DNA of 64,000 nucleotides from Stutzerimonas azotifigens (GCF_013522725.1 NZ_JAAMRF010000008.1:248001-312000); one strand, 5' to 3'. Counted from the first letter of the stretch, positions 43,531-52,742 are shown. The notes: generated by a model not told the origin, from the letters alone. A program made the numbers and translations.

Positions 43531-45023
43531 GCGATGCGCTCGCCCAGGTACTGACTTGGGAAGTGCTGCTGGTGATGCTGGTCAGCGCGCTGTACGGATT
43601 GCTGGTGGGTGCTATACCCGGTCTGACGGCTACCCTGGCGGTCGCGCTGATGGTGCCCATCACCTTCTTCATGGACCCGGTGCCGGCGATCGCCGCGATC
43701 GTGACCATGGCGGCGATGGCGATCTTCGCCGGCGACCTGCCGGCGGTGTTGCTGCGCATGCCGGGCACCCCGGCCTCGGCGGCCTATACCGATCAGGCCT
43801 ACCAGCTGACGATGAGGGGGCAGGGCGAGTACATCCTCGGCGTCAGCGCCGTGACCTCCGCCGTAGGTGGCAGTATCGGCGTGCTGGTACTGATGTTCGG
43901 CGCACCCTATCTGGCCGAATTTGCCCTTGAGTTCAGCGCCTTCGAGTATTTCTGGCTAGCCTGCCTCGGGCTTACCGCGGCGATCATGGTCGGCGGCACG
44001 GCGTCGATCAGCAAGAGTGCGATTTCCCTGGTGCTCGGCCTGCTGGTGGCGTGCGTCGGTATCGATCCGGTATCGGGGGAGTCACGATTCACCTTCGGCA
44101 GCCAGAACCTGCTGGGCGGCTTCGGCTTCATTCCGGTGATCATCGGCCTGTTCGCCGTCGCCGAAATCCTGCGCTTCTGCATACGCAGCGCCGGCGACCG
44201 CCAGGGCCTGCAGGTTGCCCAGGCACCCCTGTTCAGCAAGGCGCTACGCGATGCCTTCAGGCACAAGGTGGGCATCCTGCGCGGTTCGGCGATCGGCACC
44301 CTGACCGGTGCGTTGCCGGGCGCCGGTGCCGATATCGCCGCGTACATCTCCTATGCCATCGCCCGGCGGCGGCCCGGGCAGGACGAGGACGATACCGCGA
44401 CGGCCGTACGGCAGATCGCGCCGGCCACCGCAGCCAACAACGCGGCGGTCGGCGGCAGCTTCATTCCTGCAACGGTCTTCGGCATTCCGGGCGACTCGCT
44501 CACCGCGATCGTGATCGGCGTGCTGCTGATGAAAGGGCTGACGCCGGGACCGACCATCTTCAGCGACAACGCCAGCATGATCAACGCGGTATTCCTCGCG
44601 TTCCTGTTGGCCAACCTGTTGCTGATCCCGTTCGGCTTTCTGGCGGTGCGGGCGTTCAAGCAGGTGCTGCGTATTCCCCAGGCGATCCTGATGCCGTCGA
44701 TTCTGCTGTTCGCCATGGTCGGCGCGTACGCCATCGAGCACAGCCTGTTCGCGGTGGTGACCATCCTGATCTTCGGCGTGCTGGGCTTTTTGCTCGAAGA
44801 GCACGGTTTTCCGCTGGCGCCGATGATTCTCGGCCTGGTCCTCGGGCCGTTGCTGGAAGAAACCTTCGTGACCTCGATGATGCGCTCGAACGGGGACCTG
44901 ATGGCCTTCTTCGAGCGCCCTGTTTCGCTGGTGCTGGCCGCCGTCACCCTCGGTGTCTGGCTGGTCCCGCCGCTGCTGCGCGCCTGCCGCGGTCGCGGTG
45001 CGGCCCGCGCGGCCCATCCCTGA
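43518..45023 (+). CDS. TctA-like large permease subunit
   Basis: A 501-residue, 12-helix TTT large permease. The paired motifs GAIPGLTATLAVALMVP and GALPGAGADIAAYISY correspond to those in the first TctA, and TAANNAAVGGSFIPATVFGIPG matches the conserved central loop. With the TctC-like and TctB-like proteins it forms a second, separate carboxylate importer. The start overlaps the TctB-like gene, so the pair is coupled. Confidence 0.9.
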   Translation: MDVLSDALAQVLTWEVLLVMLVSALYGLLVGAIPGLTATLAVALMVPITFFMDPVPAIAAIVTMAAMAIFAGDLPAVLLRMPGTPASAAYTDQAYQLTMRGQGEYILGVSAVTSAVGGSIGVLVLMFGAPYLAEFALEFSAFEYFWLACLGLTAAIMVGGTASISKSAISLVLGLLVACVGIDPVSGESRFTFGSQNLLGGFGFIPVIIGLFAVAEILRFCIRSAGDRQGLQVAQAPLFSKALRDAFRHKVGILRGSAIGTLTGALPGAGADIAAYISYAIARRRPGQDEDDTATAVRQIAPATAANNAAVGGSFIPATVFGIPGDSLTAIVIGVLLMKGLTPGPTIFSDNASMINAVFLAFLLANLLLIPFGFLAVRAFKQVLRIPQAILMPSILLFAMVGAYAIEHSLFAVVTILIFGVLGFLLEEHGFPLAPMILGLVLGPLLEETFVTSMMRSNGDLMAFFERPVSLVLAAVTLGVWLVPPLLRACRGRGAARAAHP

Positions 45024-45059
45024 TTCTGATCGACGATCCCATTCTTCAAGGAGACGCCC

Positions 45060-45839
45060 ATGTATTTCAACGACCTCAAAGGCAAGCGCGTACTGATCAC
45101 CGGCTCGACCATGGGCATCGGCCTGGCGGTCGCCAAGTCGTTCGCCGCGCTCGGCGCCCGCGTCGGGATCACCGCGCGCAAGACGCCCGACAAGCTCGCT
45201 GTGCTGCTCAGCGAGATGGCCAGCGCGGGCGGGGAAGCCGCGTTCTTCGCCGGCGACCTTTCCAGCACCCAGGCCTGCGTCGAGACGGTCCAGGCATTCG
45301 TCGAGCGTTTCGGCGGCATCGATGTGCTGATCAACAACGCCGGTGCGCTGCTCGAGCGCCGCGGGCTGGAGAAGATCGACGACGACTTCTTCCAGGCCAT
45401 GGTGGATGTGAACATGCGCTCGGCGCTGATGGTCACCCGCGAGGCCATCCCCCATCTGCGCGCCTCGGCAAAGGCGTCGGGTACCTCCGTGGCGGTGATT
45501 TCCACCGGCTCGATCGCCGCCTACAACGGCGGCGGCCCGGGCGCGAGCCTCTACGCAGCGGCCAAGGCATGGCTGCACAACGTGCAACGCAACTGGGTGC
45601 GGGAGTTCACCTGCGACAACATCCGCTTCAACATCGTGGCGCCGGGCACCGTCGACACCGCCTTCCACGCCGACAAGGACGATGCCGCCCGCGCCCAGGT
45701 CAACGCAACCATTCCGCTGTGCCGCTTCGGTACCAGTGAAGAGATGGCGCCGGCCTACCTGTTCCTTGCTTCCCACGCCTGCAGTGGCTACATCACCGGC
45801 CAGGTGATCGACGTCAACGGCGGGCAGGCCATGCCATGA
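45060..45839 (+). CDS. SDR-family oxidoreductase
   Basis: A 259-residue classical short-chain dehydrogenase. It has the cofactor motif TGSTMGIG (14-21), NNAG (92-95), S151 and the Y165-xxx-K169 catalytic pair (YAAAK), and a C-terminal SGYITGQVIDVNGGQAMP typical of the family. T39-R40 after the second strand suggests NADP(H) preference. The substrate is not readable; in this context it may oxidise the sugar, lactone or sugar acid ahead of DgoK. AAGGAG precedes the ATG, 36 bases after the TctA-like gene. Confidence 0.88.
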   Translation: MYFNDLKGKRVLITGSTMGIGLAVAKSFAALGARVGITARKTPDKLAVLLSEMASAGGEAAFFAGDLSSTQACVETVQAFVERFGGIDVLINNAGALLERRGLEKIDDDFFQAMVDVNMRSALMVTREAIPHLRASAKASGTSVAVISTGSIAAYNGGGPGASLYAAAKAWLHNVQRNWVREFTCDNIRFNIVAPGTVDTAFHADKDDAARAQVNATIPLCRFGTSEEMAPAYLFLASHACSGYITGQVIDVNGGQAMP

Positions 45840-45850
45840 AGGAGGCGACC

Positions 45851-46297
45851 ATGACCGCCCCGCCGATCCTGGCCTATGGTCCGCCGGTGTCCCTTGCGCT
45901 CGCCAATCGGCTGGCCGCGGCGGCCGAGGCCCATGCCCGGGCGCGCGGCTGGCCGATGGTGATCGCCGTGTGCGATCCCGGCGGCCACCTGGTGTGCCTG
46001 CAGCGCATGGACGATGCCGCCCTCGGCAGCGTCGAGGTGGCCCAGCGCAAAGCCTCGACAGCCGCGCTGTTCAAGCGCAGCACCCGCGGCTTCGAGGAAA
46101 CCCTGGCTAGCGGCGGGGCTACCCTGCGGCTGCTGTCGATGCACAACGCGATCCTGATGGATGGCGGCATGCCCTTGCTGCACGAGGGCAAGGTGATCGG
46201 TGCCATCGGCGTGTCGGGCATGCACCCGAGCCAGGACGGCGAAGTGGCCGAAGCCGGTGCCCGGGCGCTGGCCGGGTGGATGGGCGCGACGCCCTAG
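45851..46297 (+). CDS. GlcG/HbpS-like (DUF336) protein of the dgo cassette
   Basis: A 148-residue protein of the GlcG/HbpS family (heme-degradation/HbpS-like fold). It shows [35 protein letters not shown] and the C-terminal [24 protein letters not shown]. The function of these proteins is not settled (HbpS binds heme; GlcG accompanies glycolate oxidase). I started at 45851 behind AAGGAGGCG; an ATG at 45836 overlaps the SDR stop and is also possible. It ends by overlapping the convergent ubiA stop by 4 bases. Confidence 0.85.
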   Translation: MTAPPILAYGPPVSLALANRLAAAAEAHARARGWPMVIAVCDPGGHLVCLQRMDDAALGSVEVAQRKASTAALFKRSTRGFEETLASGGATLRLLSMHNAILMDGGMPLLHEGKVIGAIGVSGMHPSQDGEVAEAGARALAGWMGATP

Positions 46298-47187
46298 CGC
46301 GTCGCGAAGTCCAGCATGATGCCGACGAGGATCGCCAGCCCGGCCCAGTGATTGTGCAGGAAGGCCTTGAAGCACTTGTCCGGCCGCCGCGATTGGGTGC
46401 TCCAGAATTCCCAGGCGAAGCAGCCGGCGGCGATCAAGAGGCCGAAGTGGAACCACTGGCCAAGCTCGAAGCGCACGCCGGCGAGGATCAGGCAGAACAG
46501 CGCCAGCCCTTGCAGGCTGAGGATCATGATGCGATCGGCCTCGCCGAAGAGGATGGCGGTCGAGCGGATGCCGATCTTCAGGTCGTCCTCGCGGTCGGCC
46601 ATCGCATAGTAAGTGTCGTAGCCGACCGTCCAGATCAGATTGGCAATGAACAGTAGCCAGGCTTCAGGGGGCAGGCTGCCGGTCTCGGCGGTGAAGGCCA
46701 TCGGCATGCCCCAGGAAAACGCCGCGCCCAGCACCACCTGCGGGTAGAAGGTGTAGCGCTTCATGAACGGATAGAGCGCCGCGACGCCGAGGGCGCCGAA
46801 CGACAGCCAGATGGTCGCCGCGTTGGTCAGCAGGACCAGCCCGAAGCTCAGCGCGACGAGCACTGCGAACAGGATCAGGGCTTCCTTCGGCGCGACCTTG
46901 CCGGTGGCCAGCGGGCGTCCCTTGGTGCGTTTGACGTGGCCGTCGAAATTGCGGTCGGCATAGTCGTTGATCACGCAGCCGGCGGCGCGCATCAGGATCA
47001 CGCCCAGCACGAAAATGAACAGGTTCTTGGCGCTCGGCCCGCCTTCGGCCGCGATCCACAGCGCCCAGAGGGTCGGCCAGAGCAGCAGGTAGGTGCCGAT
47101 GGGACGGTCGAAGCGCATCAGCTGGACGAAGTCCCAGGCGCGCGGGTGCAGACGGTTGCAAGCTTGCAGCAGCACTTTGTTGTACAT
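46294..47187 (-). CDS. ubiA: 4-hydroxybenzoate octaprenyltransferase UbiA
   Basis: A 297-residue integral membrane prenyltransferase with about eight helices. The two Asp-rich motifs are visible: [19 protein letters not shown] (first) and [13 protein letters not shown] (second). It attaches the polyprenyl chain to 4-hydroxybenzoate in ubiquinone synthesis and uses the product of the upstream ubiC. The N terminus [20 protein letters not shown] is typical. It lies 70 bases after ubiC on the same strand, probably one operon. Confidence 0.95.
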   Translation of the reverse strand: MYNKVLLQACNRLHPRAWDFVQLMRFDRPIGTYLLLWPTLWALWIAAEGGPSAKNLFIFVLGVILMRAAGCVINDYADRNFDGHVKRTKGRPLATGKVAPKEALILFAVLVALSFGLVLLTNAATIWLSFGALGVAALYPFMKRYTFYPQVVLGAAFSWGMPMAFTAETGSLPPEAWLLFIANLIWTVGYDTYYAMADREDDLKIGIRSTAILFGEADRIMILSLQGLALFCLILAGVRFELGQWFHFGLLIAAGCFAWEFWSTQSRRPDKCFKAFLHNHWAGLAILVGIMLDFATR

Positions 47188-47257
47188 CGCGGCGGCTCGT
47201 TGAAGGCTGTGCCGGGGATTATACGGTTTCGATCGCTCGGCTGTCGGCGCGCTGCCC

Positions 47258-47785
47258 TCAGAGCGCCCTGCACCAGAAGTCAGGCAGGAAGACTTCAGCT
47301 ACCAGCACCGACAGCGGACCGCGGCTGAACGCCGAGCGCCGTGCCCAAAGCGCCGGTTGGCGTACCTTTTCCGGCAACAGCCCGGCCGGGTAGCGGCACA
47401 GCTCGATCCCACCGCGGCTGAAGGCAGGGTCGCTGAACAGCAGCTCGCCGAGCGAACGCGTACCCAATTCCTGCAAGGGGACATCGCCGGCTTGCAATGC
47501 CGCCTTGGCCGCAACGCTGCGGGCGAACACCCACGGCTGTTCGTCGCCCAACAGATAGACCTCCCGCACCCATCCCTCGCTGCCATTTTCGACGCCAAGA
47601 GCCGTGCACTCTTCGTCCCGCAGGGCTTGCCATCCCTCGTCGAGGGGTTGAACGCGAAAACGACCATCGGCCAACGCAGTCAGGCGACGGGTCAGCGAGC
47701 CGTCGTCGAGCAGCCAGGCGTGCTCATCGTTGCGCAGTGGGCAAAGTGGGAGGTCGGCGGGAAACCAGCAGGGGAAGTCGGACAC
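47258..47785 (-). CDS. ubiC: Chorismate--pyruvate lyase UbiC
   Basis: A 175-residue chorismate lyase that makes 4-hydroxybenzoate and pyruvate from chorismate, the entry to ubiquinone. It has [12 protein letters not shown] near the N terminus, [19 protein letters not shown] (active-site Arg region), a central [12 protein letters not shown] and [18 protein letters not shown] at the end. The start is taken as GTG at 47785 ([13 protein letters not shown]); no ATG is available, and the open frame continues upstream into non-homologous sequence antisense to glcC. The ribosome site is weak. Confidence 0.9.
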   Translation of the reverse strand: MSDFPCWFPADLPLCPLRNDEHAWLLDDGSLTRRLTALADGRFRVQPLDEGWQALRDEECTALGVENGSEGWVREVYLLGDEQPWVFARSVAAKAALQAGDVPLQELGTRSLGELLFSDPAFSRGGIELCRYPAGLLPEKVRQPALWARRSAFSRGPLSVLVAEVFLPDFWCRAL

Positions 47786-47856
47786 GGCGGATCTGGAAAG
47801 GCGAGTGAGCCGCGAGTCTACGGGCCTCGGCTTGGCCGCTTCAACCCGCGACGTCG

Positions 47857-48633
47857 CTAGGCCCAGCCTTCCAGACGCATCGAAGCGCGTACGAGGCGCT
47901 GTTCCTCCTGCTCGATTTCCTTGAGGTTGTCGCGGATGCTGTTGATGTGGTCGCGTGCGGCCCGCTGAGCCTGCTCGGGCAGGCGTCCGGTCACCGCGTG
48001 GAACAGTCGCGCGTGCTGGCGATCGATCTGCCGTTTCTGGGCTGGCCGGTGGTAGAGGTTGTTCACCGAGGCGAACACGGTGCTCAGCATCAGGTCGGTG
48101 AGCGACTGCAAGGTATGCACCAGCACCGGGTTGTGCGAGGCCTCGCAGACCGCCAGGTGGAAGGCGTGGTCCAGACGTGCATGTTCGCGCGGATCGGTCG
48201 CCTCGCCGGCATGGGCGGCGAGCATTTCCTCGTAGCGTCGGCGAAGCAGGATGAAATCCGCCTCGGTGCCACGCAATGCCGCCAGGCGGGCGGACTCGCC
48301 TTCCAGCAGGCCGCGTACCTCGAGCAGGTCGTAGAGCGTGCGCGGTTGCGAGTTGAACAGGTGCATCAGTGGACTCGCATCGTTGCCGCCCGACAGCCGC
48401 GCCACGAACGAGCCCCGGCCCTGAGACGTTTCCAGGATGCCGCGCCCGCGCAGCACCCTCAGCCCTTCGCGCAGCGCCGAACGCGAGATGCCGAGCTTCT
48501 CGCACAACCGCCGCTCCGAGGGTAGCGCCTGGCCGACCTTGAGCACGCCGTCGACGATCAGTCGCTCGATGCGCTCGGCGACGACGTCGGCGAGCTGACG
48601 GCGTTCGGTTGTGGTATCGGATTCGCTGAACAT
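47857..48633 (-). CDS. glcC: GntR/FadR-type regulator GlcC
   Basis: A 258-residue FCD-type GntR regulator. It has an N-terminal winged helix (about 12-80; LPSERRLCEKLGISRSALREGLRVLRGRGILETSQGRGSFVA) and an all-helical FCD effector domain (about 95-235) with the metal-ligand pattern DHAFH...H. In E. coli GlcC activates glcDEFGBA with glycolate as inducer. It is divergent from glcD, and one TGGTAGGACCA palindrome lies 15 bases before its start, so autoregulation is likely. AGGAG precedes the ATG. Confidence 0.92.
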   Translation of the reverse strand: MFSESDTTTERRQLADVVAERIERLIVDGVLKVGQALPSERRLCEKLGISRSALREGLRVLRGRGILETSQGRGSFVARLSGGNDASPLMHLFNSQPRTLYDLLEVRGLLEGESARLAALRGTEADFILLRRRYEEMLAAHAGEATDPREHARLDHAFHLAVCEASHNPVLVHTLQSLTDLMLSTVFASVNNLYHRPAQKRQIDRQHARLFHAVTGRLPEQAQRAARDHINSIRDNLKEIEQEEQRLVRASMRLEGWA

Positions 48634-48647
48634 GCCTTTCTCCTCTG

Positions 48648-48660
48648 CTGGTAGGACCAG
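48648..48660. promoter_or_regulatory. GlcC operator, glcC-proximal
   Basis: CTGGTAGGACCAG is a perfect inverted repeat (CTGGT-AGG-ACCAG) of the TGGTNNNACCA type used by FadR-subfamily GntR proteins. It sits 15 bases before the glcC ATG and is identical to the site at 48756. Confidence 0.75.
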
Positions 48661-48755
48661 TTCGAGTGACAGAATGCCTAGCCGGATGTGACGCGCTGGT
48701 CAGCCAGCAATAGAGCGCCTGATAGGTCGATCAATGCAGTGTAAGTCAGTAAAAA

Positions 48756-48768
48756 CTGGTAGGACCAG
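48756..48768. promoter_or_regulatory. GlcC operator, glcD-proximal
   Basis: A second exact copy of CTGGTAGGACCAG, centred 108 bp from the first and 105 bases before the glcD start. Here it is embedded in a wider symmetry, GTAAAAA on the left and TTTTTAC on the right (48749-48779, with a 3-base offset). Confidence 0.75.
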
Positions 48769-48872
48769 TGGATTTTTACGTGGACGAAAGGCGCCATGCG
48801 GCGGTATTGATGCGACAAAGGATCGCAGCCTGCCTGCGATCACCATAACGATAAGAAACGAGCGCCTGACTG

Positions 48873-50372
48873 ATGAATATCCTGTACGACGAACGCGTCG
48901 ACGGTGCGCTGCCCAAGGTTGACAAGGTCGCCCTGCTGGCCGAGCTGCAAATGCAGCTGCCCGACCTCGATCTGTTGCACCGTGCCGAAGAGCTGACGCC
49001 CTATGAATGCGACGGGCTTTCGGCCTATCGCACCCGGCCCTTGCTGGTCGCATTGCCCGAGCGGCTCGACCAGGTCCAGAAGCTGCTCAAGATCTGCCAC
49101 CAGCGTGGCGTGCCGGTCGTGGCGCGAGGCGCCGGTACCGGTCTGTCCGGCGGTGCGCTGCCGCTGGAGCAGGGCGTGCTGCTGGTGATGGCGCGCTTCA
49201 ACAAGATCCTCGAGATCGACCCGGCGGCCCGTTTCGCCCGGGTTCAGCCCGGTGTGCGCAACCTGGCGATTTCCCAGGCCGCAGCGCCCCATGACCTCTA
49301 CTACGCACCGGACCCGTCGTCGCAGATCGCCTGCTCGATCGGCGGTAACGTGGCCGAGAACGCCGGTGGCGTGCACTGCCTGAAGTACGGGCTGACCGTG
49401 CACAACCTGCTCAAGGTCGAGATCCTCACCGTCGAGGGCGAGCCGCTGACCTTGGGTTCCGATGCGCTGGACAGCCCCGGTTTCGATCTGCTGGCGTTGT
49501 TCACCGGCTCTGAAGGAATGCTCGGCGTGGTCACTGAGGTGACCGTCAAGCTGCTGCCCAAGCCGCAGGTCGCCAAGGTCCTGCTGGCCAGCTTCGACTC
49601 GGTGGAAAAGGCCGGTCGCGCGGTGGGCGACATCATCGCCGCCGGGATCATCCCGGGCGGGCTGGAAATGATGGACAACCTGTCGATCCGCGCCGCCGAG
49701 GATTTCATCCGGGCCGGCTATCCGGTCGATGCCGAGGCGATCCTGCTGTGCGAGCTCGACGGTGTGGAAGCCGACGTGCATGCCGACTGCGCACGGGTCA
49801 GCGAGGTCCTGACGCTGGCCGGTGCCACCGAAGTGCGTCAGGCGCGCGATGAAGCCGAGCGGGTGAAGTTCTGGGCTGGGCGCAAGAACGCCTTCCCGGC
49901 AGTGGGGCGCATCTCGCCCGACTATTACTGCATGGACGGCACCATTCCCCGCCGCGAACTGCCTGGCGTGCTCAAGGGCATCGCCGATCTGTCCGACGAA
50001 TACGGGCTGCGCGTGGCCAACGTGTTCCACGCCGGTGACGGCAACATGCACCCGCTGATCCTCTTCGATGCCAACACCCCCGGCGAGCTGGAGCGCGCCG
50101 AAGCGCTCGGCGGCAAGATCCTGGAACTCTGCGTGAAGGTCGGCGGTTCGATCACCGGCGAGCACGGCGTGGGGCGCGAGAAGATCAACCAGATGTGCGC
50201 CCAGTTCAACAGCGACGAGCTGACCCTGTTCCACGCGGTCAAGGCAGCCTTCGACCCGAGCGGCCTGCTCAATCCCGGCAAGAACATCCCGACTCTGCAC
50301 CGCTGCGCCGAATTCGGCGGCATGCACGTGCACGGCGGGCAGTTGCCCTTCCCTGAACTGGAGCGTTTCTGA
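48873..50372 (+). CDS. glcD: Glycolate oxidase FAD subunit GlcD
   Basis: A 499-residue FAD-linked oxidase, the main catalytic subunit of glycolate dehydrogenase (glycolate to glyoxylate, electrons to the quinone pool). The PCMH-type FAD domain shows VVARGAGTGLSGGALPLEQGVLL and IACSIGGNVAENAGGVHCLKYG. The C-terminal cap has NVFHAGDGNMHPLILFD and GSITGEHGVGREK. Length matches E. coli GlcD (499). First gene of the glc operon. The ribosome site is poor, and the glcE start overlaps its stop. Confidence 0.95.
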   Translation: MNILYDERVDGALPKVDKVALLAELQMQLPDLDLLHRAEELTPYECDGLSAYRTRPLLVALPERLDQVQKLLKICHQRGVPVVARGAGTGLSGGALPLEQGVLLVMARFNKILEIDPAARFARVQPGVRNLAISQAAAPHDLYYAPDPSSQIACSIGGNVAENAGGVHCLKYGLTVHNLLKVEILTVEGEPLTLGSDALDSPGFDLLALFTGSEGMLGVVTEVTVKLLPKPQVAKVLLASFDSVEKAGRAVGDIIAAGIIPGGLEMMDNLSIRAAEDFIRAGYPVDAEAILLCELDGVEADVHADCARVSEVLTLAGATEVRQARDEAERVKFWAGRKNAFPAVGRISPDYYCMDGTIPRRELPGVLKGIADLSDEYGLRVANVFHAGDGNMHPLILFDANTPGELERAEALGGKILELCVKVGGSITGEHGVGREKINQMCAQFNSDELTLFHAVKAAFDPSGLLNPGKNIPTLHRCAEFGGMHVHGGQLPFPELERF

Positions 50373-51430
50373 TGACCGTATCGTTCGACGACAGCGCGCG
50401 CCTGCTCGAGCAGGTCAATCACGCGCTTGCCAGCGGGACGGCGCTGCGCATCCAGGGCGGAGGCAGCAAGGCGTTTCTCGGCCGTACGGTCGAAGGCGAA
50501 CTGCTCGATACCCGTGCCCATCGTGGCATCGTCAGCTACGACCCCACCGAGCTGGTGGTCAGCGTTCGTGCCGGCACGCCGCTGGCCGAGCTCGAAGCGG
50601 CACTGGATGAAGCGGGGCAGATGCTGCCTTGCGAACCGCCGCACCTGGGCGAAGGCGCCACCGTGGGCGGCATGATCGCCGCGGGGATTTCCGGCCCGCG
50701 TCGCCCCTGGTGTGGTTCGGTGCGCGATTTCGTGCTGGGCAGCCGGGTCATCACCGGGCACGGCAAGCACCTGCGCTTTGGCGGCGAAGTGATGAAGAAC
50801 GTCGCCGGCTACGACCTGTCGCGACTGATGGCCGGCAGTTTCGGTTGCCTGGGCGTGATCACCGAGGTATCGCTCAAGGTACTGCCCAAGCCGCGCCAGT
50901 GCCTGAGCCTGCGGGTGCCGATGAACCAGGACCGCGCCCTGCTCAAGCTGGCCGAGTGGGGGCAGCAGCCGGTGCCGATCAGCGGGGCGAGCCACGACGG
51001 CGAAGCCCTCTACCTGCGCCTCGAAGGCGGGGAAGGGTCGGTCAAGGCGGCGCGCGACCGCATCGGCGGCGACGAGCTCGACCCGGACTACTGGACCGCG
51101 CTGCGTGATCACCAGTTGGCGTTCTTCCGCGACTCCCGTCCGCTCTGGAGACTGTCGTTGCCCAACAACGTGCCGATCCTGGCGCTGCCGGGCGAGCAAC
51201 TGGTGGACTGGGCGGGCGCTCAGCGCTGGCTCAAATCCGAGGCCGAGGCCGCCAGTATTCGTGCCATCGCCAGCGAGGTAGGCGGTCACGCCACCTGCTT
51301 CAGTGCAGGAGTAACCGACAGCCCGTTCCAGCCGCTGGACGCCGGATTGCTGCGCTACCACCGCCAGCTAAAGTCGCAACTCGATCCAAACGGGGTGTTC
51401 AACCCCGGCCGCATGTACGCCGAGGTTTAA
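50372..51430 (+). CDS. glcE: Glycolate oxidase FAD-binding subunit GlcE
   Basis: A 352-residue second flavoprotein subunit of glycolate dehydrogenase, related to GlcD. Features are RIQGGGSKAFLGR at the N terminus, GATVGGMIAAGISGPRRPWCGSVRDFVLG, MKNVAGYDLSRLMAGSFGCLGVITEVSLKVLP and a C-terminal DPNGVFNPGRMY. The ATG shares one base with the glcD stop (TGATG). It is required with GlcD and GlcF for activity in E. coli. Confidence 0.95.
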   Translation: MTVSFDDSARLLEQVNHALASGTALRIQGGGSKAFLGRTVEGELLDTRAHRGIVSYDPTELVVSVRAGTPLAELEAALDEAGQMLPCEPPHLGEGATVGGMIAAGISGPRRPWCGSVRDFVLGSRVITGHGKHLRFGGEVMKNVAGYDLSRLMAGSFGCLGVITEVSLKVLPKPRQCLSLRVPMNQDRALLKLAEWGQQPVPISGASHDGEALYLRLEGGEGSVKAARDRIGGDELDPDYWTALRDHQLAFFRDSRPLWRLSLPNNVPILALPGEQLVDWAGAQRWLKSEAEAASIRAIASEVGGHATCFSAGVTDSPFQPLDAGLLRYHRQLKSQLDPNGVFNPGRMYAEV

Positions 51431-51433
51431 GCT

Positions 51434-52651
51434 GTGCAAACCAATTTGAGTGAAGAGGCCAAGCGCCTGCCGCGCGCCGAAGAAGCCGAGCGGATCCTGC
51501 GCTCCTGCGTGCACTGCGGGTTCTGCAATGCCACCTGCCCGACCTACCAGATTCTCGGTGATGAGCTCGACGGGCCGCGCGGGCGCATCTATCAGATGAA
51601 GCAGGCGCTCGAAGGCGCGCCGATATCCCCCAGCACCCAGGAGCACCTGGACCGCTGCCTGACCTGCCGCAACTGCGAAACCACCTGCCCGTCCGGCGTG
51701 CAGTACCACAACCTGCTGGACATCGGCCGTGATTTCATTGAGCGCAAGGTGCCACGTCCGCTGGGCGAGCGTGCCCTGCGTGCAGGACTGCGCACCCTGA
51801 TGCCGCGCCCGGCGCTGTTCAAGATGGCGCTCGGCGCCGGCCAGGCGTTCCGGCCGTTCCTTCCCGCCACGGTCAAGGCCAAGCTGCCGCGTGAGATCAC
51901 GCCGGCCAAGGCGCGCCCGCCGGTGCAGCACGCGCGGCGGGTGCTGATGCTCGAGGGCTGCGTGCAGCCGGGCCTGTCGCCGAACACCAACGCGGCGACC
52001 GCGCGGGTGCTCGATCGCCTCGGCATCAGCGTCACGCCGGTGCGCGAGGCCGGTTGTTGCGGCGCGGTGGACTATCACCTCAACGCCCAGGAAGCCGGAC
52101 TGGATCGCGCCCGGCGCAACATTGACGCCTGGTGGCCGCAGATCGAGGCGGGTGCCGAAGCCATCGTGCAGACCGCCAGCGGCTGTGGCGCCTTCGTTAA
52201 GGAGTACGGTCATCTGCTGGCGGGCGACCCTGCCTACGCGAGCAAGGCGAGCCAGGTCAGCGCGCTGGCCAAGGACCTGGTCGAAGTCATGCGCGAAGCT
52301 CCGCTGGAAACCTTGAACGTGCGCAGCGACCTGCGCATGGCGTTCCACTGTCCGTGTACTCTGCAGCACGCGCAGAAGCTTGGCGGTTCGGTCGAAAGCG
52401 TGTTGACCAGGCTCGGTTTCCACCTCACCGCGGTGCCCGATGCGCACCTGTGCTGCGGCTCGGCCGGTACCTATTCGATCACCCAGCCGGCGCTGTCCAA
52501 GGAGCTGCGCGACAACAAGCTCAACGCCCTGGAAAGCGGCCAGCCGGAAGTCATCGTGACCGCCAACATCGGCTGCCAGACCCACCTCGACGGCGCTGGT
52601 CGCACGCCGGTTCGGCATTGGATCGAGGTGGTGGAAGAAGCCATGGCCTGA
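51434..52651 (+). CDS. glcF: Glycolate oxidase iron-sulfur subunit GlcF
   Basis: A 405-residue iron-sulfur subunit. Two [4Fe-4S] motifs lie near the N terminus: C25-x2-C28-x2-C31-x3-C35 and C75-x2-C78-x2-C81-x3-C85. Two CCG domains follow (LEGCVQP...EAGCCGAVDYH and FHCPCTLQHAQKL...HLCCGSAGTYS). It passes electrons from GlcDE to the membrane quinone pool. The start is GTG at 51434, 3 bases after the glcE stop, with GAGG upstream. Confidence 0.95.
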   Translation: MQTNLSEEAKRLPRAEEAERILRSCVHCGFCNATCPTYQILGDELDGPRGRIYQMKQALEGAPISPSTQEHLDRCLTCRNCETTCPSGVQYHNLLDIGRDFIERKVPRPLGERALRAGLRTLMPRPALFKMALGAGQAFRPFLPATVKAKLPREITPAKARPPVQHARRVLMLEGCVQPGLSPNTNAATARVLDRLGISVTPVREAGCCGAVDYHLNAQEAGLDRARRNIDAWWPQIEAGAEAIVQTASGCGAFVKEYGHLLAGDPAYASKASQVSALAKDLVEVMREAPLETLNVRSDLRMAFHCPCTLQHAQKLGGSVESVLTRLGFHLTAVPDAHLCCGSAGTYSITQPALSKELRDNKLNALESGQPEVIVTANIGCQTHLDGAGRTPVRHWIEVVEEAMA

Positions 52652-52742
52652 TCAAAGGCGTGGCGAGCAGGTAGGATGATCAACCCGGCCGCCGCCGACA
52701 TCGGCGCCGATCGAATCGAAGAATGAATAAAAGGAGAGTGAC

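Noticed and set aside
44244-45776. A 510-codon minus-strand frame over the TctA-like and SDR genes
   Set aside because: Low-complexity, Arg/Gly/His-rich translation opposite two well-supported genes; typical high-GC shadow.
47786-48505. Upstream extension of ubiC giving a 415-residue protein
   Set aside because: The added part is the glcC gene read in another frame on the same strand and has no UbiC homology. UbiC proteins are about 165-185 residues, so GTG at 47785 was used.
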